Shown here: positions 22,313 to 31,997 of the stretch, piece by piece
Layout of the letters: the number at the start of each line of letters is the position of its first letter
Position numbering within the stretch: position 1 is the first letter of the stretch
Origin: Entamoeba invadens IP1
Lineage: Eukaryota > Evosea > Mastigamoebida > Endamoebidae
Reading direction: 5' to 3'
Assembly: GCF_000330505.1 (NCBI RefSeq)
Contig: NW_004191695.1
Location: forward strand, 16,550 to 66,350
Length of the DNA: 49,801 nucleotides
Program-made: the position numbers and the translations under genes
The notes under the pieces: model-generated
What the model saw: the letters and a program-made list of their open reading frames with translations, nothing else
Told to the model about the DNA's origin: nothing
Databases searched by the model: none

Positions 22313-23695
22313 ATGGAGAATGAAGTGGTGAGTGTAGATGACTCCGAAGACTTAATCGACATATTTGAAGACAAGCACCCTGACCCATTTGCGTGTAAAG
22401 TGCTTTACCAATCAAAGACGATAACATCCAAACCGCCACTTGTAACAATTCCAAAGCGTCGTCCGTCCGTTTTGTGTCGAGATGTAGACGGGAAGACGAG
22501 ATGTGTATTAAAAGTCGACGAACACGTGACGACGGTACTTGATGTGGATATTGAAAGTTTATCACCGCGAGGTGTTGAGTCGAAACAAAGTGGTGATTCC
22601 AAGAAACAGTCACACATCATCGACATTGATATGGATGGTCCACAAGACTTTGCCAAGACTGCCGACGACGACGACGATTGTATTCTCGAGAAAGTAGTCA
22701 AAGGTCCATTAAACACTTTAAAAGTGTCTCCGTCGTTTCGTGGAGTTGTGACGCTTCCCGGTCACAATTTTGAATATGAATATAAAGAGAAGTTGAGAAA
22801 GAAGTATCAAATCACTCCACGGGATAAAGCGATACGAACAGACATCACTATGAGAAGGGTCTTCACCGTTGATACGGACAATACCAAACTCCGCGACGAC
22901 GCGTTTCATATTGAAGTGCTTTCAGACAATCGATTTGAGCTTGGGATGCACTGTGTCGACACGACCGACTTTGAAAAAGTGTGTGGGGTGGACTCCTTCT
23001 TGAAATTGGACGAAGAACTTTCACGTGCGAAGCACGTCAAACGCGAACGATATGGAAATAAGACGGAGAAAATGGCAAAGAAGTTCTTTTCGCTGGACAT
23101 TGGGCAAGTCCGCCGCGCGATTTCGATCATCGTTGTGTTGAATGCGAACGGGGAAGTTGTAGAGAACCCGCAGATGTGTCAGTCACTTATTTCTGTGAAG
23201 TGCAATATGAATCAAGAGCAATTTGAGTGCATTTTAAAGAAAAAGGCGAGTGGTGATGCTAATGAATGGAGCTCGTATGACACGACGGAGACACATAACT
23301 GCGGAAGAGTCGTTGGAACGACATTACAACAACTGAAGAATGACGTGATAAGTATCCACAACATATTTTGTTATCATCTTGGGAAAGTCCACTCGGAAAG
23401 ACTCAACGGAAGTGTTCTAGTTGCGGAATTGGGAAGGTTTGTTGGAAGGTACATTGGAATGTTTCTTGAAATGAGATATGGGGAGTACGCGATGGTACAA
23501 AGAGTAAATGGAATGGTCAAAACACACTTCAGAAGTCCTTTAAGGAAATTCCAAGACACAGTCGTGCTGAAACAATTGGTGTGCGCTATGGGGAATAAAA
23601 GTGTGCTTGAAATGACGAAAAAAACACTCGGAGTCGAACCACTTCTGTTCAAAAGATTTGTTTATAACTTTGCTCACGGCCGCTACGTATATTGA
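22313..23695 (+). CDS. Divergent RNB-domain (RNase II/Dis3-like) protein, probably altered active site
   Basis: A 460-residue single-exon gene. Residues 1-140 are acidic and low in known domains, with no recognisable PIN or cold-shock domain. From about 185 the order of RNB landmarks is recognisable: DTDNTKLRDDAFHIE (187-201) for the catalytic Asp cluster, FELGMHCVDTTDFEKV (208-223) for the usual GVHIADVSHFV, FFSLDIGQVRRAISI (258-272) for the LCSL...RLALS motif, and HFRSPLRKFQDTVV (405-418) for FTSPIRRYPDLVV. D187, D195, D196 and R411 align with essential residues, but the Asp at the RNase II D207 position is Leu here. There is no S1 domain after the RNB region. RNB enzymes are 3'-5' exoribonucleases; this one may have reduced or no catalysis and act as an RNA-binding or scaffold version. 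Confidence 0.72.
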   Translation: MENEVVSVDDSEDLIDIFEDKHPDPFACKVLYQSKTITSKPPLVTIPKRRPSVLCRDVDGKTRCVLKVDEHVTTVLDVDIESLSPRGVESKQSGDSKKQSHIIDIDMDGPQDFAKTADDDDDCILEKVVKGPLNTLKVSPSFRGVVTLPGHNFEYEYKEKLRKKYQITPRDKAIRTDITMRRVFTVDTDNTKLRDDAFHIEVLSDNRFELGMHCVDTTDFEKVCGVDSFLKLDEELSRAKHVKRERYGNKTEKMAKKFFSLDIGQVRRAISIIVVLNANGEVVENPQMCQSLISVKCNMNQEQFECILKKKASGDANEWSSYDTTETHNCGRVVGTTLQQLKNDVISIHNIFCYHLGKVHSERLNGSVLVAELGRFVGRYIGMFLEMRYGEYAMVQRVNGMVKTHFRSPLRKFQDTVVLKQLVCAMGNKSVLEMTKKTLGVEPLLFKRFVYNFAHGRYVY

Positions 23696-23740
23696 TTTGT
23701 TATTTGGAAATTTGTTGGTGCATTTGAGTCGAGACTTCTA

Positions 23741-23943
23741 CAGTTGAAAAAAAATAGTCGGAGACCAAATAATTGTAAGAAGTAAAATAAATAGTTTTAA
23801 AACTTTAATTAAGAACTATTATAAAAATAGATTTAAGTTTCTTACCATTTTTTTATGTACTCTTTTTTTCACTTTTTTAAAACCCGTTATTTTTAAAATA
23901 ATGAATGGGAATTACACCCTTCTAACAATTATTTGGACAACTG
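23741..23943. mobile_element. Putative 203-bp TA-flanked miniature element (MITE)
   Basis: The left end is CAGTTG after TA (23739-23740). The right end, read inward, is CAGTTGTCCAAATAATTGTT, with TA at 23944-23945. The left end reaches the matching CCAAATAATTGTAAGAAG block only after about 18 extra bases. The asymmetry resembles that of the pogo-like element at 1133. No coding capacity is present. It lies 45 bp downstream of the RNB stop codon. Confidence 0.55.
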
Positions 23944-24163
23944 TAAGTAGAGTGTCCAAAAAACGTCTAAGTCCTAAGTTAAGGAAAGGTCAAAAAAAAT
24001 GTTTTGAAATATAGTAAAAAGTTTCTTTTTGTGGGTTTTTAAACGTATATTTGTGGGTTTATCATGGAATTGTGAAGTAAATTCTATTCATTATTTTTTC
24101 CATTAATAATGAATTTTTATAAAAAATACAAATAATTTACAATTTATTAAATTAAATAAAAAA
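23944..24163. other. Short intergenic region between convergent genes
   Basis: Between the RNB gene (+) with its trailing miniature element and the GTPase gene (-). Two copies of a TTTGTGGGTTT-like motif (near 24030 and 24050) resemble the subterminal motif of the element at 13559. No other feature is seen. Confidence 0.4.
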
Positions 24164-25017
24164 TCACATAGTTAAGCAACTCTTTTTATCTTTTATAATT
24201 ATGTTGTTCGTTTGAGCTATTTTGATATTTTTCTGCATCTCATTTTCCGCATTATACTCCAATATATATTCAGCAAGTACATTAGTTAATGAGTCGACTT
24301 GTTTTCCAGTTTCAACATATTTACAATTTTTCTTTTTGGCAAGTTCTTCGGCTAGTGTTCTTGGAACAACTCGTGTATCTTCAAGGTCTTTTCGTGTACC
24401 AACTATCAAGAATTTAGTCGTCTCAACTTGTTGTGGATTCAAATCATTTCTCAATTTGTCGACCATTTTGTCTGTCCACACAAACATTTCAAATGATTGG
24501 ACTGAAAAAAACAACACTATAACATTGGCCATGCTTTTTGTTATTGCTCTTCTTAAAATAAACAATATTGATGAAACAAAAATGTTAGTCAAAATATATA
24601 TGATTTGTTACAAAAATTGTTTAAGATTCAAGAATGGTTTGTCAATGAGAGAAAAATACAAACTTAAGGTAAATTTTTAAAAGTGAAATATACCTTTCTT
24701 GTCCTGCTAATAATAAGTAATTTTATAATATAAAATTTATTGTTTATTAACATAATTTTTTTTAAAAAAGAGCCAAACCAGTATCCCAAAAATTTGGACT
24801 GACAAAAGTTCTATCGATATAAAACGTTTTAGACTGTTTGTGACATTTTTGTGTTGTTGTTTAACCTATTGTATTCAAAACAAACTACATGATATGCACC
24901 AATGGTGCTTGTTGAAATTGGATTTAATTCTCCACGAATCCCAGTCAACGCAACTGTTTTACCAGCAGTAGAATCGCCTATAAACAGAAATTGTTCTTGT
25001 TGAGGTGTTATTGACAT
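24164..25017 (-). CDS. Rho-family small GTPase, probably four exons
   Basis: Exon 1 (24866-25017) carries the P-loop FIGDSTAGKT. Intron 1 is 24811-24865 (GTTAAA to GATAG). Exon 2 (24779-24810) ends FWDT. Intron 2 is 24707-24778 (GTTTGG to ATTAG). Exon 3 starts CAGGACAAGAAAG and completes the DTAGQER switch II motif across the junction. It is either 13 nt (24694-24706, GTATAT donor) or 43 nt (24664-24706, GTTTGT donor); both keep the frame. The last acceptor is probably the AAG at 24552-24554. Exon 4 (about 24164-24551) holds FFSVQSF, FLIVGTRKDLED (G4), CKYVETG (G5) and a C-terminal CLTM prenylation box. The product would be 194 or 204 residues, normal for Rho/Rac proteins, which control actin and vesicle traffic at membranes. 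Switch I is divergent and the stretch after AGQER is short or odd. A pseudogene cannot be excluded. Confidence 0.75.
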
Positions 25018-25144
25018 TGATTTGGGTTTTTGAGTTTATATTGGTAAATGTTTTAATATAAAATTAAAATAATTAAATTATCGTTTAAATTGAAAAATCA
25101 TTTTATTATGAATAGTTGTTTTTGTAATTAAAAAATAATTAGCT

Positions 25145-25750
25145 TAGTGTTGAACAGTAGTTTCCAAAATCATACCAATTACCCACGTCACCGTATAAAA
25201 ACTAAAATATTCATTGAGAATTGTGGATTCACAACGGCGTTATCGACAGTGTTTTTCATGGCATTTCTGACGACGTCCTATGTTTTCTTGATTGTTATGC
25301 CAATGATAACCAGGCTAATAACAAGCGCAGCAACAGCGGCAGTAGTGGCAGCCGCGATTGCAGCTTTATTATCGACTTAATTGTATAAAACACGCGTTGC
25401 GGTTTTATCTTGGATCTCCCCGTTGACAATGCAATTACCACAAGCTTCTGACGAGAAAGTGTTTATCATAATCACTGAACATGGCAAGTACCCACCCACT
25501 TTCTGAGACCACAGAACACTCACAATAGAAACACAATTTGGCGTATTTCGACGTGTTGGGGAACTCAGCATCTATGTTAGTATGATTTAACAACAACAAC
25601 TTTAATGCAATTTAAGAACTCAACAAATTGCACAATCAGAGGTTCTACGATTTGTGGAGATTATAACTTTAAGGATTTTGCAGCGAATGCAAATAATTTC
25701 TCAATTATACAAACGTGTAAAATCAGGCGGAAAAAAAATGTCCGTTTAGA
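25145..25750 (-). pseudogene. Remnant of a type I membrane protein gene, C-terminal end
   Basis: On the minus strand a frame reads ACGNCIVNGEIQDKTATRVLYN, stop (TAA), VDNKAAIAAATTAAVAAL and more hydrophobic residues through LVISLVIIGITIKKT, stop (TAG), then VRNAMKNTVDNAVVNPQF and a short end. This is an ectodomain edge with cysteines, one membrane-spanning helix, a basic stop-transfer and a cytoplasmic tail, as in Entamoeba cysteine-containing surface proteins. Farther upstream (25500-25600) cysteine-rich sequence (CFYCECSVVSESGW) continues in a neighbouring frame, so at least one frameshift is also present. The plus-strand frames at 25147-25380 and 25605-25790 are shadows of this. The exact family is not identified. 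Confidence 0.5.
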
Positions 25751-26079
25751 CGTTTATCCCCATTCATTTTTTAAGCTAAGACTAGTTTAATTTTATAAGT
25801 TTTTTACTTTTTTACTTAATTTTTATAACAAAAACATATTTATGAATAAAATGTTATTCTTAATCATCATTTCTCAAAAAATATTTTTTGGATTTCTTTT
25901 GAGTGCAAAGTGAATTTTTCAACTACTTTATATATTTTTATATTTATTTTTATATTTTTTTATTAATTATTGTTCATAATATATAATTCATATATTTTTT
26001 TACATTTTAAATGACTTTTAAATATTTTTGTTTGGTGAAAATTTAAACACAGAAAATCAAATTAAAATTCAAATTAAAA

Positions 26080-26916
26080 ATGTCTAAACTTGATACTTAT
26101 CACATCATGGTTGTCTCGAAATATTTTGAGACGATTGGAGATTTTATAAAACTGGAAACTGTGTGCAAGAAGTACAAAAACACTATGAAAAAGTTTCATT
26201 ACAATCCAGTTCCAGTCACAGACAAAACGATCAATTATTTTTCAAAAATTGAAACACTTTATTTGTATCACAAAGAAGATGAAATTCTTAAAAATTTATT
26301 TTTAATCAACACGCCGAATAGTGATTATTGTGAAAAGACACACAAACCAAAAAATAAAGGTGCAATAAAAAAGTATTATAGAATTATAGTTTGGTTTAAT
26401 GTAGATTTTACAATTGTCGACAAAAACAAAAAATATAAAAATGTTATATTTAAGAATGTGACATACACAAAACACGACAGAGAAACGTTTGGTGATACTA
26501 TTCCATTAATAGTCAAATCAATTGGCGAAAAATGTTTTTATTTTAATACTACTTTGATTAATCTTACTGTTCCTTCAAATGTAACTTTATTTGGCGATTA
26601 TTGTTTTTGTCATTGCAAGAATCTGGTGGGTGTGATATTACAACCGACAGTTACAAAATTGAGTTATGGATGTTTTGCTATGTGTGAAGAACTAAAAAGT
26701 ATAGAAATACCATTAAGTGTTGTGTCTATTGGTGATTATTGTTTTTTCGAGTGTTACAGTCTTATAAATATTACAATAACATCAAACGTTAAATCAATTG
26801 GGTTTGGTTGTTTTGGTGAGTGTTACGCTCTGACAACTGTGAATATATTTTCACTTGATGTGTCAATTGATAGTGAGTCTTTTCCTATAAACACAGAAGT
26901 GCATTACATATATTGA
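26080..26916 (+). CDS. Small BspA-like leucine-rich-repeat protein
   Basis: A 278-residue intact gene. The N-terminal motif YHIMVVSKYFETIGDFIKL, followed by VCKKYKNTMKKFHYNPVPVTD, is the characteristic leader of Entamoeba BspA-like proteins. Four 23-residue Treponema-type LRRs follow (about residues 162-255), with pattern V-x-x-I/L-G-x-x-C-F-x-x-C-x-x-L-x-x-I-x-I: FGDYCFCHCKNLVGVIL, LSYGCFAMCEELKSIEI, IGDYCFFECYSLINITI, IGFGCFGECYALTTVNI. The family is large and repeat number varies; this member is short. There is no signal peptide. At least one E. histolytica BspA-like protein is reported at the plasma membrane. Its stop codon is only about 20 bp before a TA-flanked miniature element. Confidence 0.88.
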   Translation: MSKLDTYHIMVVSKYFETIGDFIKLETVCKKYKNTMKKFHYNPVPVTDKTINYFSKIETLYLYHKEDEILKNLFLINTPNSDYCEKTHKPKNKGAIKKYYRIIVWFNVDFTIVDKNKKYKNVIFKNVTYTKHDRETFGDTIPLIVKSIGEKCFYFNTTLINLTVPSNVTLFGDYCFCHCKNLVGVILQPTVTKLSYGCFAMCEELKSIEIPLSVVSIGDYCFFECYSLINITITSNVKSIGFGCFGECYALTTVNIFSLDVSIDSESFPINTEVHYIY

Positions 26917-26938
26917 TTTGTTGTCTTTGTAAATAATA

Positions 26939-27094
26939 CAGACCCTGGAAAAACCGACCGGCAAACTATAAAAATAGTTTCTAAAAACCATTTAATAGTT
27001 TTTTTAATAAAAATTTTGAAAAAAAAAGACAAAACACAAAAAAACTATAATATACTATAAATTATTCTATGCCGGTATGTTTTTCTGGGATCTG
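26939..27094. mobile_element. 156-bp TA-flanked MITE with pogo-like ends
   Basis: Terminal repeats of 25 bp match at 20 positions. The left begins CAGACCCTGGAAAAACCGAC and the right, read inward, begins CAGATCCCAGAAAAACATAC. Both end CCGGCA and each is flanked by TA (26937-26938, 27095-27096). The right terminus closely resembles the right terminus of the 2.4-kb element at 1133 (CAGATCCAAGAAAAAGTGCC), so the two probably share a transposase. No coding capacity. Confidence 0.8.
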
Positions 27095-27096
27095 TA

Positions 27097-29160
27097 GAAT
27101 GTTTTTTATTATAACAAAATACTTGAAGAATTTCAAGTATATTGGGGAATGCTTTAAAACTTCGAAATAAATACAATGTTAAACATAATAAATTAATATT
27201 TTTTATTATTATTCAAAATAACAAAAACCCCCAATTATCCGTTTTCACTCACTTTTTTGAACAATTTTGATTTATCTGTTTGTGGAAGGAAAATGGATTT
27301 ATTAACTGGCCAATATAATGAACGCTTTTTGTAAGTCAAGTATTGTATTTGTAAATTTGAAAAATAATTTTTTTACAAATTTTGTTTTGTAACAAATCCG
27401 TTGCGAAGTGACGGGTAAAAATTTGCAATAATTTTTGTTTTTTTAGAACGAAAAATGAGACATCTATTTTTGTATTTATCCAAAAAATAGTCATAGTTTC
27501 TCTTAACTATGATATTTGTTTTAATATGTTTATTCATGAAGTGTTATATATGACAAATATGGGATATGGTTATAATATTATTTTTGTAACAAAGAGTAAT
27601 ATTTTAAAATATTTGTTTTAAAAAGTTAAAAAACGAATCACTGTTAAAATACTTTTTACTTTTTATTATGAAAAATTTGAATTTCAAATTGTTGTAATGG
27701 ACTCTTTGAAAACATCTATTGAAAAAATAAATTAAAATGAATGATAGGTAAATGCACTACATTTTTAATTGTAAGGTTGTTGATTTTTTGAAAATAAAAT
27801 GAAAAATAAATAGTTTATTGATAATAAATTATAATATTGTTTAAGTTTCATAAATTAATAGAGTCAACTTTAATAAACACATTCTTGGATATCAAAAGTG
27901 AGTTTTGTTGTTGATAAAAAGCTGTTAACAACATGTTAAATACACCATTTGAATGTTTTGTGTCTGATCCCTGTTATTTACCAAAGAATAAGTCGATGTG
28001 TAAACCATTATTCTTGATAAAATAATAATTTTATAAATTAATAAATAAGCATAATAAATATTATTAATAATTATAGCATATAATAGTATAATATAACATA
28101 ATTCTTAGGTAAAAACATTTTTAAAAATAATGTTTTTTTATTCAACACTCTCAATAAAAATTTAAATTGACATTTATTGCCATAATAATTTCAAACGAAT
28201 CTCGATAAACAATTATAAATAATATATATTTATTATATTATAATATTAATTAGATTAATTAAAAACATTGATTTGTTTCGATTCACATTTTAAATAAAAT
28301 AAAATTACATAAAAATAAAATCAAAAGTCAACAGATTTTAAAAATCGAATTTTGGACTATAAAAGAAAATATTTTGAACTCAAAACAGTCATTCATTGCG
28401 ATATTTATAATATGCGGGGAGAGATTATGATAAAATATAATATATAATGTGTGTGAGAGCGAGATAATTATTTGCAATGGTTATTAACAACTTTTTATGG
28501 AACATGTGATAAAATGTTTGAATGTGTGTTATATGATAAATAAATAAAAACGCAATTCATTTCAGAAATAATCCATTTTATCCACAAAAATATAAATGAT
28601 TCGTTTTTATTCATTGGTTATTTTTTGGTTTCATTGAATTTTTTTATTAATTTCTAAAATTACAAAACAACAAAAACAAAAATAGAAATTAACGTGTTTT
28701 AACTTCCCAAAACTGCAGAACAGGGTTTTTCTTTTCCAAAATACGTGTAAATATTGTTTTTTTAAAGTTTCTAATAAATTCCCCAACTAGTTTATACACT
28801 CCCTATAATCAATTAATTAATAATGAATTGAAATTGGCAAATAATTAAAAGCTGCATTTCAACTTATGTTTATATTTTGACATCTATTAACATAGTATTA
28901 ATATTTTTACATGATATACTTATATACTCACAATAATTCTCCAATATAAATCACATATGGCGATTTATATATAAATTGAATTACTAAATAATATAAATAA
29001 ATTTTTGGAAACAAAAAACACTTCAAAATGTAAATCAAATATACAAGATTTAAGTGAGCGAAGCATTGAGAAAAGCATTGACATATATAAAGATGTACCA
29101 GTGTCAAAGACTGTAGAATTTTAAGTTTTTGGATTATATACAAATTATTAAAGATATAAC
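27097..29160. other. AT-rich intergenic region of 2 kb
   Basis: No credible gene or repeat family is recognised. Open frames (for example 28928-29143, minus) are low complexity. The region ends at the left TAA target duplication of the Harbinger-like element (29161-29163). Confidence 0.5.
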
Positions 29161-29163
29161 TAA

Positions 29164-29545
29164 AGAGAAAGGACGGACATGGGGACGAAGGACGGGAATA
29201 TAGGCCGAAGGACGTCCTTTGTGGTTTAGGGACGTCCTCCCGCTATAAAGGACGTCCTTACTGTGTAAAAGATGTCCTTTCTATTATTTTCGTGTCCGCA
29301 GGGTTGCGAAAACTAGATAATGTACTATAATTTTACCAATAGTTTTATTAGACAGAAATATATTTATTTTTAAAAATAAATTATATTCAGAAACAAACGC
29401 CATATTATTATAAAATATATTATAAACAAATAGTTTCAACAATTAAAATGAATATTTTTATTGGTCATTTTGAAGTAAAATCAATATTTTTTGATATAGA
29501 AAAAAATCCTACATTTTCAGTCTTTAATGAAAACAAAAAACGAAA
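29164..29545 (+). repeat. Left terminal inverted repeat, Harbinger-like element
   Basis: Inverted copy of 31998-32379. The outer part carries GGACGTCC-type palindromes with cores starting at 29211, 29231, 29251 and 29271 (the last is GATGTCC), exactly 20 bp apart. Similar half-sites (GACGGG at 29191, GGACGGAC at 29171) continue the phase toward the tip. The inner part is AT-rich with a short palindrome (ATTTATTTTTAAAAATAAAT) near 29360. Confidence 0.9.
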
Positions 29546-29591
29546 ACCAAATATTTAGATGTTTTTTAATTAAAACCATAAAAGAAAGTTT

Positions 29592-31960
29592 AAAGTTGCA
29601 ATCGACGTATATTTTCAGGCATATTTGCATAATTTTGATCATCCAAAACATCCATGACCTCTTCGAAAACAGCTGCTGCATTTTCATTTTGTTCAAAATG
29701 TAAACTATCTGCGTTTGACATTGTCCCACCATTCATTTGGAAATTTTCAAGAATCCTTCTTGCTGCTTGAGGAATTCTGATTATTATTTTGTTATTCAAA
29801 AGTGATGGGTTCAATAAAAAGAAGTGAAGATCCCACATCGGATGTATCATGATGTGATAATTATTAAAAGCATGACACAACAAAAGAATGTCTGCGTATT
29901 TATCGAGAGAGTATTTCCATTTTTTTTCTTGCGACTTCGAATAACAGAGTGAGCCTTCCAAATGAATTTTCCACAATGAGTCTACAATTGCTAACCAAAG
30001 AGTTTCTAAGCTTTGTCAATGCGTGGCGTCTTGGCTCAGAAGGGTAGGGCCAAGTTGTAATACCATTTTTAGCACCTCGGTATCCAGTATCACCCAAAAA
30101 CAGTTCTCCCTCTCTGATATATTGGTCCCACTCATATAACCCGAAAATTCTAAAGTCGTGATATGATCCAGGAATTGAAGTGGTAATTCCACAAGTTAGT
30201 CCAAAGTAATTGACACTTACACTTGTTTTTATCGCTGAACAATTTAATTTTGGAGAAAAAAATACAGCGTTTGTGTATTCTCTACCACACACAATTTTGC
30301 GTTTATTTGTTACAGCGTGGTCTCTTACATCAATGGCAGTATAACACTTATCTAAACCTTTAAGGTGTTCAATAATAACTGGATCCCTGAATTTACTAAA
30401 TGGTATTCTCATCGCCTCACATTTACCGACCTGAATAATCAAATTTTCTACGGCACATTTTTTGAACAAGTCTACCGCTCTCCACACTGCTCTCGACATT
30501 TCCTTTCTGTTTCTATCGCCGACTCTTTTAATAAAATGAACTTCAGTCTCATTTTGATAACGTTGAGAAGTGAGAATAATTTGGTTGACTTTCAATAAAT
30601 AAAATAGAGTTTTGTAGTCGCACCCCTTATGGAGAAAAGTCATCATTATTAAAAACAGTTCATATAAAGTAAATATACAATTTTTATTTACTGACAGAAC
30701 CGATACAGACATTACTGGATTTGAATAACAAAATTTATTAATTTTGTTTTCATCCAAATTCAAATCTAATTTACAAGTTGCACAACACAAAGAAAAAATT
30801 TTTTCAAATTCGTTTTTTGTGAACCCAGTGAGTGTTTTACATTCGTCATCTGAAGTCATATTAATATCAATTAGAGTGGTTGTTGAATGTGTTTCCAAAT
30901 GTTGAAAGTCAGACTCAGCTGGCATGGTTAACCGACCATTTACAATAAGTTCTTCAATTCTCACAAAATACTCATCTTGTTGCTCTGACCAATTTCCATT
31001 TCTGTCTTCATATCGTGGGATTTGAGCACTTCTAATTGAGCGTTGTTCTTCTGTTTGTCGTCTTCTGATGTTTGAAGGTAGTTGAGGGTTTTGACGTGTT
31101 TCTGTAGCCGATGGTTGACGCATTACCCTGTTTTCTCGTACGGTAGTAAACACGGAAAGTGGATCACAAGGGTCCATTACAGAATCAAGAATGGAATTTG
31201 AATTATTTAAAGTTCTATGATTTTCATTTTGTTGTTCACTTGATATTTGATAAATGGAATGATCTTCAATTACAACTTGTCCACCTTCTAGACTTCTTGG
31301 TGGTTCTCTTGGAGTTTCAAAATGTTGATTATGAGTTGAAATTTGTGAAGTTGTGGGTAATAACAACTGATTTGTAGATATCGAATTTGTATTTTCAACA
31401 GCCTCGTTTTCAAATACTGTTTGTGCAAGTGAATTGTTTTGTTCATGATTTGTTGGCATTTGAGTTTCATTAGTTTGATTTAAACTCTGTTGTTCAAACA
31501 CTTCTTGTTGTGTTCTTGTTTGTTCCTGTAATCCCGACTCGATGTTGGATAACAACAGTGTTGTATTGGTGACATTTTCTTCTTCTTCTATTGTAGTTTG
31601 TCTAACCGAAGTTGTGATGTGTTGATGTCCTCTTTGGGTTGGTAAATTATTAGACGTAAAAGTTACATAGCCTTCATTACCATGAAAATGTGATGTACGC
31701 TTTTTGTTTTTGCTACCATTTGGTCTGCCTCGTTTTTTTGTTTGTTTTTTAATAATGGTTGATACAGTTGTTGATTGTGATGTATGTTGTGACGTTGATA
31801 ATTGTTGAGCCATTTGTGTGTTATGGTGAACAGTGTGTTGTGAATGAGGACCTACTGATATAGTGTGAACATTTGACACTTGGGGAGTGTTTAATGTTAA
31901 GGAAGTTTGTGTTGTTTGTGACGTGTTGTGCATCTGGATTTTATAGTTCATCCAACTCAA
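29592..31960 (-). pseudogene. Harbinger-like DDE_4 transposase with N-terminal AT-hook, one frameshift
   Basis: The main frame is 686 codons (31960-29900). Residues 1-300 are Gln/Asn/Thr-rich and probably disordered, with one AT-hook (KKRGRPNGSKNKK, about 75-87) suited to AT-rich DNA binding. The catalytic region has CYTAIDVRDH (D544), SIPGSYHDFRIFG (597-607), FLGDTGYRG (D624) and RLIVENSFGRL (E664), giving a complete D-D-E set as in DDE_4/HARBI1-type transposases. Just after, in the run of A residues near 29928-29935 (T run on the plus strand), the frame ends early at LSR. The next frame continues in register as KKWKYSLDKYADILLLCHAFNN and goes on about 110 codons to 29592, the expected helical C-terminus. 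The break could be an A-run indel, a sequencing error or a +1 programmed shift. No separate Myb-like second protein of PIF/Harbinger is present. Confidence 0.85.
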
Positions 31961-31997
31961 TGTGTCTATTTTATGGAATATAAATCATCAATACAAA

